Positions 35,437 through 45,411 are shown, counted from the stretch's first letter. The stretch is 64,000 bases of DNA from G965200765 sp965200765 (GCA_965200765.1 OZ241380.1:1488001-1552000), one strand, 5' to 3'. The notes: generated from the letters alone by a model not told the origin. Made by a program: numbers and translations.

Positions 35437-35676
35437 TTAGTTATTTTTATAACTCTCTATTTGTTGATTTTTTTCTGCTAAAAAACGTCCCGTTGCTCTA
35501 CATTTGTCCGTTATTTTTTGCTGAATATTAGTACCATGAACGCGGTGATGTCGTTCTTCCGTAATGATTTCAGCAACCAAATCTACAATTTCATCTTTAT
35601 ACCCTTCACACCGTTCTTCAATATTTTTTGACTCATCGAGAAGAATATTAATTACTGTTTTCGAATTAAAAGGCAT
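35437..35676 (-). CDS. small helical protein between helicase and ATPase genes (79 aa)
   Basis: ATG 35676 is preceded by GAGGAA, and the gene starts 9 nt after the helicase stop, so it is very probably translated. The product begins MPFNSKTVINILLDESKNIE, is charged and predicted helical by composition, and contains ITEERHHRVHGTNIQQKITD. I do not recognise a family. Its place suggests the small middle member of an SspFGH-like restriction set, by position only. Confidence 0.65.
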   Translation of the reverse strand: MPFNSKTVINILLDESKNIEERCEGYKDEIVDLVAEIITEERHHRVHGTNIQQKITDKCRATGRFLAEKNQQIESYKNN

Positions 35677-35685
35677 AATAATTCC

Positions 35686-37824
35686 TCACAAAGAAGTAGC
35701 TTTTGCAACTTCATGTAACATTTGCAGCGGTCCATCATTTCTTCCGGCGTTCATGGCGAGTTTCGCAAATTCTCGCATTCGTTTAAGTTCCTGTTTATAA
35801 ATGCTTCGAGCGTCACTATCCAAGTTTTCTTTACTTGGAGGTAGTACTATGAAATCATGAATTTCGCTGTATGATTTATTAATCTCAGAGCATTTTCTTA
35901 AAACTCTTCCTCTTCGCTGCACCCATTGCCGTTCGACTGTAGTACTTGCTAAAATAAAAGCTTTTTGTATTTGAGGAATATTAACACCTTCATCCAACAC
36001 ACGCTTGGCTGTTAATACTTGCAAGGTACCTTCTTGAAAGCGATGAATTATATTTTTTGTTTCATTTCTATTTTTAGTCTCTTTTTCGGTCAATTGGTGA
36101 AATCGTATACCCTTGCTTTTTAGTACTTTATTGACTTCAGTAAGTTGATCAGGTGACTTTTCAGAAGTATAAATTAATGTATGTTGTATATTTTCTAATC
36201 CAATATTTAGAATTACATTTTCCAACGCTTCAATTTTATTTTTTGCGGACTCTAGAATTGCTCGTCTATTGAAAAATAAATTTTTTATATACTTGTCACT
36301 ATCAATTCGATCCTGGCGCCAAGCATTTGCCTTGATTTCATTAGTAATTTCAAACCACAAATTCATTTCTTCTATTGTAAGTTCTACAGAGTGTACATAA
36401 TATTCATACTCTACAAGACACTCACCGATCGCCTCTTCGAGTGTATACTTAAATATTATAATACCAAAATATTCTTGCAATCCTTTTGTACCTTCTTCGT
36501 CGTATTGTCGTACTGGAGTTGCTGAAAGGCCAAGTTTATTGTCAAAGAATTCAGGAGGGTTACTAATAAAACTTTCACTTCCTAAATTATGTACTTCATC
36601 AGCAATTAAAAGCGTTGTACAGTTTAATTTACTAAGTTCTTTATTGAAGTTTGCATCAACAAGTATGTTGTGTGAACACACAATCACTTCTACTCTATTC
36701 TCATTTCTTTTATATTGGCGTCTAATTTGATTTATTTTCTTTGCACGTCCTACTTTTCCAACTACATCTTTACTGATATTTATAGGGATAATTCCAAAAA
36801 GTCTAATTTCTTCACACCACTGATGAACTAAAGGTATATGTGGAGCAGACACAACAATTAGTAGATTTTTACATTGTAAAAATAATTTATAGGCACATAT
36901 CATAGCTGTTATAGTTTTGCCTGAGCCAGTGGCCATTTCAAGAATTCCTTGAAAATTTGCATTACACCAAGCATCTACGGCTTGAACTTGATGTTTGAAC
37001 GGCCCAGCTTCAAAATTTAACTCTTTTGGAATTTTAAACCGATTAACAGGCACATCTGACAAATCGATTGTGGTTGATGTTTCTCTCTCAAATCCAAATA
37101 CTCTACGATATATAACTCGTAAATCATTTTCAGTTGGTGGTTTTGTTGAACCGTATGTTTGTAAGAGTCTATTTTCAAGTGCTTTAGGTAAACTTAAAAC
37201 AATACAATTGTTGTCTCTGTTGTTCCAAAGATCGTCAAACATTGAACAAAACTTGCTAGTAATTTTGCTTTGATTTGCATCCTCCCAAGATTTAGAAACT
37301 GCTACTTGCTCAATGTTCTTACTGATCCCCGCGACTGTACTGTTGCTGGACCCATGTACTGCCATTACATCACTAAAAATGTGGAACATCCATACTTTTG
37401 GATGGAATAAAGCATCTTTCATAAGTGCAATCCTAATTACTATTCTCTTCTCTCGAAGTAACCAAGTGAAACATTTCAATGTATGTTGAATTAATAGTTG
37501 CTCAGTTACAAACAAATTTTCTAGTAGTTCGTTTGTAACATCATCAACTGTCTTTTCACTGTTTTCGATTGCTAGTAAATCTTTTGAGCTAAGAAGAGGG
37601 CTAATAATTAATCGCAAACAATTTTCAGTTTGATTAATGAATGTCGCCAACCCAGGTGCTAAATTTACAAAAACCTCACTTGTAAAGTAGCCAACCATGC
37701 AATCTACACTTGTTGCATTTTGGAAACCAGGAATAAGAACTTCCTCGACCAACGGTTCCTTAGGCGAAATGTATAGAGGCTGAACCTCTTTCAGTAGTTC
37801 AAGTCGCTCTTGAGGTATCAACAT
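35686..37824 (-). CDS. DEAD/DEAH helicase with N-terminal PLD-like domain (SspF-like by position)
   Basis: The N-terminal 170 residues resemble a phospholipase-D-type nuclease domain, with HPKVWMFH followed by HGSSNST, matching HxK then GSxN. A superfamily 2 helicase follows: Walker A MATGSGKTITA, DEVHNLGS for motif II, LSATP for motif III, and LDEGVNIPQI and QRRGRVLR for the C-terminal domain. I start at ATG 37824 (713 aa); the frame is open to 37977 but that part overlaps the sulfur transferase gene. Such PLD-helicase proteins act as restriction effectors in several defence systems. Base use is AT-rich, unlike the next gene upstream. Confidence 0.82.
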   Translation of the reverse strand: MLIPQERLELLKEVQPLYISPKEPLVEEVLIPGFQNATSVDCMVGYFTSEVFVNLAPGLATFINQTENCLRLIISPLLSSKDLLAIENSEKTVDDVTNELLENLFVTEQLLIQHTLKCFTWLLREKRIVIRIALMKDALFHPKVWMFHIFSDVMAVHGSSNSTVAGISKNIEQVAVSKSWEDANQSKITSKFCSMFDDLWNNRDNNCIVLSLPKALENRLLQTYGSTKPPTENDLRVIYRRVFGFERETSTTIDLSDVPVNRFKIPKELNFEAGPFKHQVQAVDAWCNANFQGILEMATGSGKTITAMICAYKLFLQCKNLLIVVSAPHIPLVHQWCEEIRLFGIIPINISKDVVGKVGRAKKINQIRRQYKRNENRVEVIVCSHNILVDANFNKELSKLNCTTLLIADEVHNLGSESFISNPPEFFDNKLGLSATPVRQYDEEGTKGLQEYFGIIIFKYTLEEAIGECLVEYEYYVHSVELTIEEMNLWFEITNEIKANAWRQDRIDSDKYIKNLFFNRRAILESAKNKIEALENVILNIGLENIQHTLIYTSEKSPDQLTEVNKVLKSKGIRFHQLTEKETKNRNETKNIIHRFQEGTLQVLTAKRVLDEGVNIPQIQKAFILASTTVERQWVQRRGRVLRKCSEINKSYSEIHDFIVLPPSKENLDSDARSIYKQELKRMREFAKLAMNAGRNDGPLQMLHEVAKATSL

Positions 37825-37924
37825 ATCAAAATATCCACAAAAATTTGAGTTTGATCTTGAATTGCTGACAGAATACTTCTTGGTTCCGAATAGTGTAGAT
37901 TCATTTTTCAACCCGTTCAAATGA

Positions 37925-38719
37925 TTAAAGATGACAAATCGCACAACCATCCAGATTTTCACCATCTGGCACTTCATATCGTCTTTCCAGATTTTCTACA
38001 TCGGTTAACGGTCGCCCTTTCACCCATGTGTAGTTCTCTTCTGACTTTTCGTAGCTCTTGGCTTTCTCAAACAGTTCTGGATGCTGCTCTTTCAATCCCT
38101 GCCATTCGCCAATTTGCTGATAAAAACAGAAATAGCATCCTGACCGCGAACGCCAGCTGTAGTATGGCGGCAACCCCAACCCCGAATCATTTAGCAGAGA
38201 TTTCACCTGCTCCAAGTCCACACCAAATTCCTGAAATGGGTAAATGGGGATGATGTTCTGTACTTCGGACAGCATTACATTCTTCTTCTGTTGGTAACCT
38301 AACCGCTTTTCATCCGCTCGGATACCTATGTATGAATAGGCTCTGTCGTTTCCTATTTCTCGCTCAAATGGCTGAATCTTGAGTACACGAGTACACCACC
38401 GTGCTTGAGGACTAGGAAGAAATCCCCCGTAAATCTCATTCAGATAGACATCGAAAGCGGTTCTATCACCCTTTTCCTTGACTCCCAACCCCTCCAAAGC
38501 ACTGAGTCGCTTTACATTTACACCGAAAATAGCCTCGAAACGTTCAATGTACTTGTAGGTTTCGTCAAGTTCTGCTCCAGTGTCACAAAATACAAACTCT
38601 AGATTCAACTCAGGATATTTCTCAAGCAGAAATACACCGAGTGCTGTGGAGTCCTTCCCACCCGAAAACGAAACGATGTGTCGGGCATCTGTATCCAATA
38701 TTGCTTCTTCCATTCGCAT
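37925..38719 (-). CDS. sspD: PAPS-reductase-like ATP pyrophosphatase (DndC/SspD-like)
   Basis: The 264-aa protein has the PP-loop SGGKDSTALG near residue 19 and cysteines in RWCTRVLK, CYFCFYQ and the C-terminal GCAIC, the pattern of the iron-sulfur DndC/SspD proteins that activate the DNA phosphate for sulfur insertion. ATG 38719 follows the SspC-like stop at once. With the cysteine desulfurase and DUF4007 gene upstream this makes DNA phosphorothioation the best reading. PAPS reduction in assimilation is less likely in this context. Confidence 0.82.
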   Translation of the reverse strand: MRMEEAILDTDARHIVSFSGGKDSTALGVFLLEKYPELNLEFVFCDTGAELDETYKYIERFEAIFGVNVKRLSALEGLGVKEKGDRTAFDVYLNEIYGGFLPSPQARWCTRVLKIQPFEREIGNDRAYSYIGIRADEKRLGYQQKKNVMLSEVQNIIPIYPFQEFGVDLEQVKSLLNDSGLGLPPYYSWRSRSGCYFCFYQQIGEWQGLKEQHPELFEKAKSYEKSEENYTWVKGRPLTDVENLERRYEVPDGENLDGCAICHL

Positions 38720-38721
38720 CG

Positions 38722-41700
38722 TTACTTTCGCCTTGGGTTAGCAAATAACGGTCCAATCTCAGAATGTGAGCTACTTGAATCTCCAAGATTGTTCACAAAC
38801 GCTTGTGCCTGTTCCTGACCCAGCACACTATCCAGTTTTTCATACAAGTATTGAATTCGATGCTTCAATAGCGGTGCAACCACCACACCGGGCTGTTCTG
38901 ATTCAAGTGCCAGCATTTCAATTCGACTCACGATTTCCTTCAACTTGCTTTCAAACTGAATCGCACTCCGATCGTCCCAATCTTCTGGACCCTTGCCAAG
39001 CACAATCGTGCTAAGTGCCCGCGCAAAGTAAGCATCTGTAAATCGATCGCCTGTAGCATTGGATGCTTTACTCAGAATGGCTCGTTCTACCGGCTCAAGT
39101 ACTCCATTCGACAACAAACCTTCTCCTATGCACTCCGACCACTCTTTTGCGCTATGCAAAGAATCACCCGAGTTGACCAAATTGATGGAAAACACATCCT
39201 GAATCACTGAAATTGCCTTTCGCGTGTATTTGTCAACGATTGATTCCAGTTCTCTTCGGGCACATCGTACTGCTTCAACAACTGCCCTGTAATCCCCTTT
39301 CTTTGTCCCCGCCAGTTTGGGGAATTCAACCAAAGCCAATTCAACCGGGTCAGTCTCATTCTTGATGATTTTTTGAAAAATACTAGTGCGATTGGAAATT
39401 TTCCGCACCCTGAAAACAGTCCCGGGCAAACTCGCCTTCCAGGCTGTAGTCGCGTCGTGAAACTGCCGAATCAAATCTCCCTGAACAACGACTGACTCAT
39501 TTGTGAACTGATTGATCAGTTCTTCAAAGTAGTTCTTTGTCTTTCTGTCCAACTGCAAGACTTGAACTGAATACTCTTCAGGACTGGAGCTGATGCTTTC
39601 AATTTGGCTTGGCAGAATATCAGGGAGATATTCCGTCTGATGTCTGATTGCGACCGCTTTTCCAAAAGCCTGAAGCCCGGATGCGATGAGGATTGGAATC
39701 AATCCTTTGCGGATTCCGTACGGAGAACTGGTTAGATTTTCAACCAATTTGGAAAACTCTTTTGATTTTCCGGATTTAGTGAAGAAATTGTCAAGAATTC
39801 TCCAAATTTCCCTTAACCCGACATCCTTGATCTCGGAAGGTTTGGACCAACGCCAGTCTGACTTGGATTTACGATAGAGTCCGGTGTTGACCAGTACTGT
39901 TCTGTATAGAGTCGTTTCTGGTGTGCTTGCGTTCGGGTCAAATCCCAAACTCGGCTGTCCCGATCTCTCCAGAATTCCAAAGATGAGTTTCTTTCTTGCG
40001 TTGGTCATGGGGCGGGAAATTCGCCCACGAACAACAAGTTCGTTTTTTATGAGAGGTGTTTTAGGATATCTTTGGTCCGACAAGCAGGAGAGATAATTTA
40101 GGTATTTACCCCCCCCCCCCATCACTAGCAAATTTTGGCTCCAATTTAGGGAACCAGTAGCTATTGTCGCTCGGCTGAACAACTCGCTTCATCATTCGAA
40201 GCAAGTTTTCCTGCGCGGCTTCAACCAACTGTTGCAACTCAGAAAAAACGAGTGGATCCGAAGACAACAATGATTGATTTTTCTGTAGTCGGCGCAATGC
40301 TGAGATTTCCGTTACAACCTCGCGAACCTGAAGTGGTGCATTTGGCACAACTACTACAACACCTTCAAATTTTCGAATGCAAGATTCAGCGAAGTTCATC
40401 AACTTGTTTGTACTTTCATGAGTTTCGGGGAGACAATATACGATTCGTCCGTCTTCTTCAGGTGGAACAGATAATACTGGATGCAAGTTCCCTTTGTCAA
40501 GCAATTCATCTCCCCAAACATACATGCCAGAAAAAAATCTTCTGACCGAATGCTTGATATTGTGGACAATCGGTCGAACATAAGGTGGAGGATGTTCTTT
40601 GCATAGTTCTGACAATATATCCAGATCCGCCCCGATTTTGAGACGTTCTTCTTCCAAATGGGATCGAATATCAATGTCGGTTCCATGCCAAACAGAAATG
40701 TCATCATTTCGTTGGCGATACAACAACAGTTTTCGCTGAATTAATCCGTCAATGGTTTTCTCGGCAGTCCTGCCGGTCAGACCTGCAACCCCTGTAACCG
40801 CGAACAACAACAGTTTCTTCTTGACGCGCTTTCGCTCACCCGAAATTCCCAAGGCCAGCATGGCGGCGGTCGTCAACACTTCTTTTTCTTGCCCATTGAC
40901 TGCTTTTGACAAGGCTGATTCAGTCTCAAGCCACCTTCGTTGAGTACCACCAATCCCGCTGTCTGTTTTCATGTATGGCGAAAAATATTCGTACACGCTA
41001 GTCAGTGTCCGTTCTTGGCGCAAGTCTGCGTCATGGATAAATGACAAAGCAGTACGTTCATTCTGTGCAAGTCGCGATGCCAGTTTGGGCAACGAATGCA
41101 AAGCAACCGACCTGACCGGATATGCATCTTGCAGTGTTTTGGCAAGCAATTTTGAACTCTTGAACGAGTCGAACAACCCAAGTTCCAGCGCCTTGCTTGC
41201 TTCCCTTTCAAATTGACGCATGGTTGGCATTTTCTGGCGCGGCCTTAATTTGACTATGGTTGCCCCTATGAACTGGTACATCTCCTTGCTATCTTCAACA
41301 TACTCCACAGTTGTAAAGCGACCGGCAATCTTCCGCCAGCTGCTCCGGGCAGTTTGACTTAAGTCACCCGCATAGTGAGAGAAATTCTGATGCAGCAACA
41401 GCACAAACGAGGCAGCTGGAGTACTTTGTCGTGCCGACCATTCGGCAATTTGCTGCACTTCAGATAGCAGTTCCGCTTGACCTGAAGATGCAAGGGTTTC
41501 AAGATGTCTGCCGAATTCATCCCAAACAATCGAAATGCGATCCATTTGCTGCGCATTTGCTTTTTGTTGTATCGCATCCAAAACATTCACAACTGTACGC
41601 CGGGACTTTGCCGGTCCTCTCAAACCCTTCAATGATTTCTTGGCTTGTTCCAAGATAGTCTCGGCCGGGTCGGTCTGATGCCCCTCAAGAACAATCGCCA

Positions 41701-42025
41701 TTCCCCTGGAACTTGAATTCAAGCGTTCTTCAATCGATTTGCTAAATCTTCTGTCAACCCTTGCAAATTGTGAGCGAATACGTGCAAGTACATGCCGAGA
41801 ATGATTCATATTGCCGACTAGCAACGATGCAATGCCAGCAATCAGCGATTTCCCTGATCCATAGGTCGCTACGACAATTGAAGCGGATGAAGGTTGACCA
41901 TTGAATACGGCCTGAATGACACCCAAACTCTTTTTTGTCGGCTGAAAATGTTCAAATCGCTCCGGATGATCCAAATCCATGCGCAGATTTATGGACTTCA
42001 GAAAGTTGTCTGCTGAACGATTCAC
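38722..42025 (-). CDS. sspC: large P-loop ATPase (SspC-like), split at a 12-G tract
   Basis: The N-terminal part (40106-42025) has Walker A VATYGSGKS and Walker B-like SIVWDEFGRHLE. It ends ASDGGGG followed directly by TAA. The second frame continues GGGGKYLNYLSCLSDQRYP and runs to 38722. With 11 instead of 12 G the two parts form one protein of about 1100 aa, so the copy read here is out of frame. GTG 42025 overlaps the DUF4007 stop as GTGA; GTG 42058 is also possible. By order it is the ATPase of an SspABCD set. Phase variation or a homopolymer error explains the break. Confidence 0.78.
40109..40120 (-). repeat. homopolymeric G12 tract inside the SspC-like gene
   Basis: Twelve consecutive C on the plus strand are twelve G in the coding strand. 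Frame is restored with 8, 11 or 14 G; with 12 the ribosome meets TAA immediately after the tract, and with 13 it meets a stop three codons later. I noticed no other homopolymer of this length while reading the window. Confidence 0.95.
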
Positions 42026-42903
42026 TGAACCTTTCTCGTGTAGCAACGCTTCAACCACTCACTGGGCTTCAAGCTCCTGACTCGAATAAACCGCTCACCA
42101 CCGGAATTGTCCAGATGAAGTGTTTTTTCGCCTAGTGCAACTTCCGCTTGACTCAGCAACTCAATTAGTGAATCGGAATCGAGCGCCAATGTCCTGCCTG
42201 GACCATTGGGTTTTGACAAAGCATCGGAAAACCTGATTTGACAATAACCGTCTTCATCGTCGCTTGATGTCATTGCAGTCAGTGAATAGCCAAGAATCTC
42301 ATTCGGAATGGATTTCTTGCGGCGGTTCAGTTTGTATGTATCCGACTCGCAGTGCTGAACTACCATGTCAAGTGCTCTGAACGGCGATTCACTACCTTCT
42401 TCAGGATCGGAATTCTGGGGTGGTACAGGAGTTGCATAACTGGCCAGCAGGCACGCTATATCTCGTTTCAGAGTTGCAGGAGCGGTGCGTCGTCCGATGG
42501 CATAAGTTACATATTTTTGAAATTCTTGCGAGCACTGCCACCGGTCAAATCGGTCAGTGGAAAAATGATTGAAAAACCAATGCCACGCCACAGCTTTATC
42601 TTCTTTGGTTACCAAATTCAAATGCAAGGCCCACCAGGTCGCGATATGCAGAAAATACTCGTCGTGCTGCAGAATTGTTCTGCCAAGCGAAGTAATTTGA
42701 GGCACTGACCTGCGACTGTCCTTTTCGATCAATCCAGTCGCAATCATCCAAAACTGAATCGACTTTGCCATATTGCGGCCCACCCCCAACTCGTCGGAAA
42801 CAAATGGATTGCTGAACGCATCCTGTTTCTCGTTGAGAAGCATCAAGCCCTTGGGCAACCAGTCTTCTCGTACTGCGAATGTTTCGTGCCCGCCAAATCT
42901 CAT
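42022..42903 (-). CDS. sspB: DUF4007 family protein (SspB-like)
   Basis: The 293-aa protein opens with the DUF4007 hallmark MRFGGHETFAVREDWLPKGL and continues with LGVGRNMAKSIQFWMIATGL and LGRTIL. I associate this family with SspB, the DNA nickase partner of phosphorothioation; that link is from memory of the Ssp literature. ATG 42903 has AGGGTGA upstream and lies 9 nt after the desulfurase stop. The stop overlaps the next gene as GTGA. Confidence 0.82.
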   Translation of the reverse strand: MRFGGHETFAVREDWLPKGLMLLNEKQDAFSNPFVSDELGVGRNMAKSIQFWMIATGLIEKDSRRSVPQITSLGRTILQHDEYFLHIATWWALHLNLVTKEDKAVAWHWFFNHFSTDRFDRWQCSQEFQKYVTYAIGRRTAPATLKRDIACLLASYATPVPPQNSDPEEGSESPFRALDMVVQHCESDTYKLNRRKKSIPNEILGYSLTAMTSSDDEDGYCQIRFSDALSKPNGPGRTLALDSDSLIELLSQAEVALGEKTLHLDNSGGERFIRVRSLKPSEWLKRCYTRKVQ

Positions 42904-42912
42904 CGGTTCACC

Positions 42913-44076
42913 CTATACCGCCAGCTTGTTCACTGCTCGAAGATTTCGATACACGTCGCAAACTACCTCGGCGGCGTGTTTTACTTGTTCCATCGTATTT
43001 TGAATGGAAAATGAAAACCGTATACTTCCAAACGCCTGTTCACTGGTAAGTCCCATCGCCTGAAGCACATGCGAAGGTTCCGGCAGGTGACTGGTGCAAG
43101 CGGAAGATTGTGAGCAAATAATTCCTTCAAGCTCAAGGCGAGCCAGCATCGCCATCCCGTCCACGTGGGGAAACATGAGGTTTGTGGTATTCGGAACACG
43201 CTCAAAATAGTGTCCATTTCGCTTTACATCGGAAAAACAATCCTGAATGTGTTCCTCGAAGTAGTCTCGCAATGTTGTCATGTGCATCACTGCATGATTG
43301 AATTCTGCCTGACGGGTTTCACATGCCACTCCAAATCCAAGAATTCCAGGCAAGTTTTCAGTTCCCGGACGAAAACCTGATTCTTGGTCGCCGCCCCAGA
43401 AAAGTGGAGCCAAAGAATTCGGGTCAGACATGCAAACTGCACCTACGCCCTGAGGACCGTGTAATTTGTGTGCCGCAAACGTCAGAAAATCAATGGGAAG
43501 TTCATCGAATTGTATGGAAACCTTTCCCGCGGCTTGAGCTGCATCCACATGCAACGGAACATCATAGTGGTGACAAATCTCACCAATCTGCAGGATGGGT
43601 TGCAGAACACCTGTTTCGCTGTTTGCCCACTGTATCGACACAAGTGTCTTCGGCTGTTCTAGCACCTTGACCAAGCCGTCAAAAGAAATCATTCCAAACT
43701 CATCTACTGGCAACACCGTCAACTCAACGCCCTCCGCCTCAAGTGCATACGCGGTGTTCAGTATTGAAGAATGCTCGACAGCAGAGGTTACCAATCCCGC
43801 GTTGTTTTTCTGTTTGAATACCCCTTGCAAGACCAGATTGTTCGATTCAGTGCCGCCGGACGTAAACAGAATTCTGTTTTCATCAACATTCACAAATTGC
43901 GCAACTTGTATCCGCGCCCGAGCCAGTGCATCTCTTGCATTTCTTCCGTAACTGTGCGGACTTGACGGATTTCCGTGGAATGTCGTCATACCATCGGCAA
44001 CCGCTTGGACTACATCTTCAAGCGGATGCGTAGTGGCATTATTATCCAAATAGATTTGGCGAGGTGAACTGTCCAA
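42913..44076 (-). CDS. sspA: cysteine desulfurase (SspA/DndA/IscS-like)
   Basis: This PLP enzyme takes sulfur from cysteine and passes it as persulfide to partners. The 387-aa protein has IYLDNNATTHPLEDV at the start, the PLP lysine in FAAHKLHGPQGVGAV and the catalytic Cys in SSACTSHLPEPS. Position at the head of the sspB-C-D genes suggests a dedicated donor for DNA phosphorothioation. The only plausible start is TTG 44076 with a poor ribosome binding site; the upstream frame runs straight into the repeat of the TnpB element, so the original start or promoter may have been displaced. Confidence 0.88.
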   Translation of the reverse strand: MDSSPRQIYLDNNATTHPLEDVVQAVADGMTTFHGNPSSPHSYGRNARDALARARIQVAQFVNVDENRILFTSGGTESNNLVLQGVFKQKNNAGLVTSAVEHSSILNTAYALEAEGVELTVLPVDEFGMISFDGLVKVLEQPKTLVSIQWANSETGVLQPILQIGEICHHYDVPLHVDAAQAAGKVSIQFDELPIDFLTFAAHKLHGPQGVGAVCMSDPNSLAPLFWGGDQESGFRPGTENLPGILGFGVACETRQAEFNHAVMHMTTLRDYFEEHIQDCFSDVKRNGHYFERVPNTTNLMFPHVDGMAMLARLELEGIICSQSSACTSHLPEPSHVLQAMGLTSEQAFGSIRFSFSIQNTMEQVKHAAEVVCDVYRNLRAVNKLAV

Positions 44077-44107
44077 TTTAATTTGCTGAGAACGAATCGA
44101 TTCTCTT

Positions 44108-44131
44108 GGGAATTATATACAATGATAACCA
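44108..44131 (+). repeat. inverted repeat, tnpB 3' side
   Basis: Perfect partner of 45412-45435. The last codons and the TAA stop of tnpB lie inside it, and it contains a TATAAT facing sspA (complement of 44112-44117), though no matching -35 is seen. Confidence 0.9.
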
Positions 44132-45384
44132 GACCAATGCATACTGTTCTGCCCGGTAGGATGTCCTCCCGAAGATGATTGGATTATCCTCTTCGACGAA
44201 CCTTCCTGATTTTCAACTCTCCCCGGAGCATCGGGCCTCCCGCCCAGACTGCCGGTCAAACCGGCACGGAGAATATTCTTGGCCGCATTCACATCGCGAT
44301 CTTCTTCATGACCGCAATGCCCGCATCGATACGCGCGTTCCTTCAAGCCAATCTTCACGTCGGGTTTCTCAAAGCACACTGAGCAAGTTTGCGACGTGTA
44401 GTGCGGGGGTACTTTCAGCAGCATGCCACCGGCGCTTTCGGCCTTGTAGGACAGCATGTGCATCAATCCACCCCATTTCTGCTCCAGCATGGAGCGATTC
44501 AATCCTTTCTTTGATTTTCTCTTCCCTTTCTTCGTCATGCTGTGGATATTCAGATCTTCCCGTATGAGATTGGAACTGAATTCCTTGATGATTCTGGCCG
44601 ACAGTTCATGCAATCTGCCATGTTCTCTTTCTTTCAGTCTCTGGCATTCCTTGGACAACTGAAGCCTCGCCTTCTTTCTGCTGTTTGAACCTCGCTTGGC
44701 GCGTGCGACCTTTCTTTGCAAGTGCTTCTTCTTGTTCAGCTTCTTCTTGCGGCTGTCAAGCGACTCCCCTTCAACGACAATTCCATTCGATAACGCCACC
44801 ACGCTTTCTATGCCCAAGTCGATTCCAATCGGCGCACGTTCATCGACCACGTTGTCGCCGGCCGGCATTTCGGTTGTCAATTGAATCTTCACTCGCCGCG
44901 CGGTCTTCACGATTCGCACCATTTTCACCCGGCCTTGCAGCTCGCCCTTGAAGCGAAACTTCCCTATGCCCTTCACAGACACCGCAAGCCAGGATTTGTT
45001 CCGCTTGATATTGAATGAATCCGTCTCGAACGATCTGACTTTCCTGCGACCTGACTTGAACTTGGGGAAGCCCGGCTTCTCGCCATTCCGCACTCTGCGG
45101 AAGAAATTCAGAAACGCCTTGTCAAGCCGCATCAATATGCTTCTCTGTGATTTCAAATGATATCCGCTGAACCAGCCGTCATCCGCACGCACAGACGTCA
45201 AGGACTTCATTTGATCGAACTTCGTTATGCTCACACCGCATTTCTCATACGCATTTCTCCTCTCTTCCAAGGCGCAGTTCCACAACAGCGTCTGCTGGTT
45301 CAGAAAATCATTCAGATGCTCATGGGTCGACTTGGACAGTTTCGCAGTATGAGTGGTGGTGCGTATTGCTGCGGGGTTGTTCAT
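44113..45384 (-). CDS. tnpB: RNA-guided nuclease TnpB (IS200/IS605 OrfB)
   Basis: The 423-aa protein starts at ATG 45384. RuvC residues are visible: Asp189 in GIDLGIES, Glu276 in NLIREDLNI and Asp364 in EDRDVNAAKNIL. The zinc finger CSVC...CGHC lies between the last two, so the nuclease looks intact. TnpB cuts DNA next to a TAM with an omega RNA transcribed from the 3' end of its element, which helps the element persist. No TnpA is encoded. The guide would read out of the repeat near 44107 towards sspA. Confidence 0.92.
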   Translation of the reverse strand: MNNPAAIRTTTHTAKLSKSTHEHLNDFLNQQTLLWNCALEERRNAYEKCGVSITKFDQMKSLTSVRADDGWFSGYHLKSQRSILMRLDKAFLNFFRRVRNGEKPGFPKFKSGRRKVRSFETDSFNIKRNKSWLAVSVKGIGKFRFKGELQGRVKMVRIVKTARRVKIQLTTEMPAGDNVVDERAPIGIDLGIESVVALSNGIVVEGESLDSRKKKLNKKKHLQRKVARAKRGSNSRKKARLQLSKECQRLKEREHGRLHELSARIIKEFSSNLIREDLNIHSMTKKGKRKSKKGLNRSMLEQKWGGLMHMLSYKAESAGGMLLKVPPHYTSQTCSVCFEKPDVKIGLKERAYRCGHCGHEEDRDVNAAKNILRAGLTGSLGGRPDAPGRVENQEGSSKRIIQSSSGGHPTGQNSMHWSGYHCI

Positions 45385-45411
45385 AACCCGCCTATTATAC
45401 CAAACCATCCT

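Noticed and set aside
37825..37977. 51-codon N-terminal extension of the PLD-helicase
   Set aside because: It overlaps the sulfur transferase gene and has no similarity to the PLD domain start, which fits ATG 37824.
44112..44140. Complete outward sigma70 promoter in the TnpB inverted repeat
   Set aside because: TATAAT is present but no -35-like hexamer lies at 15-19 nt; kept only as a possible -10.
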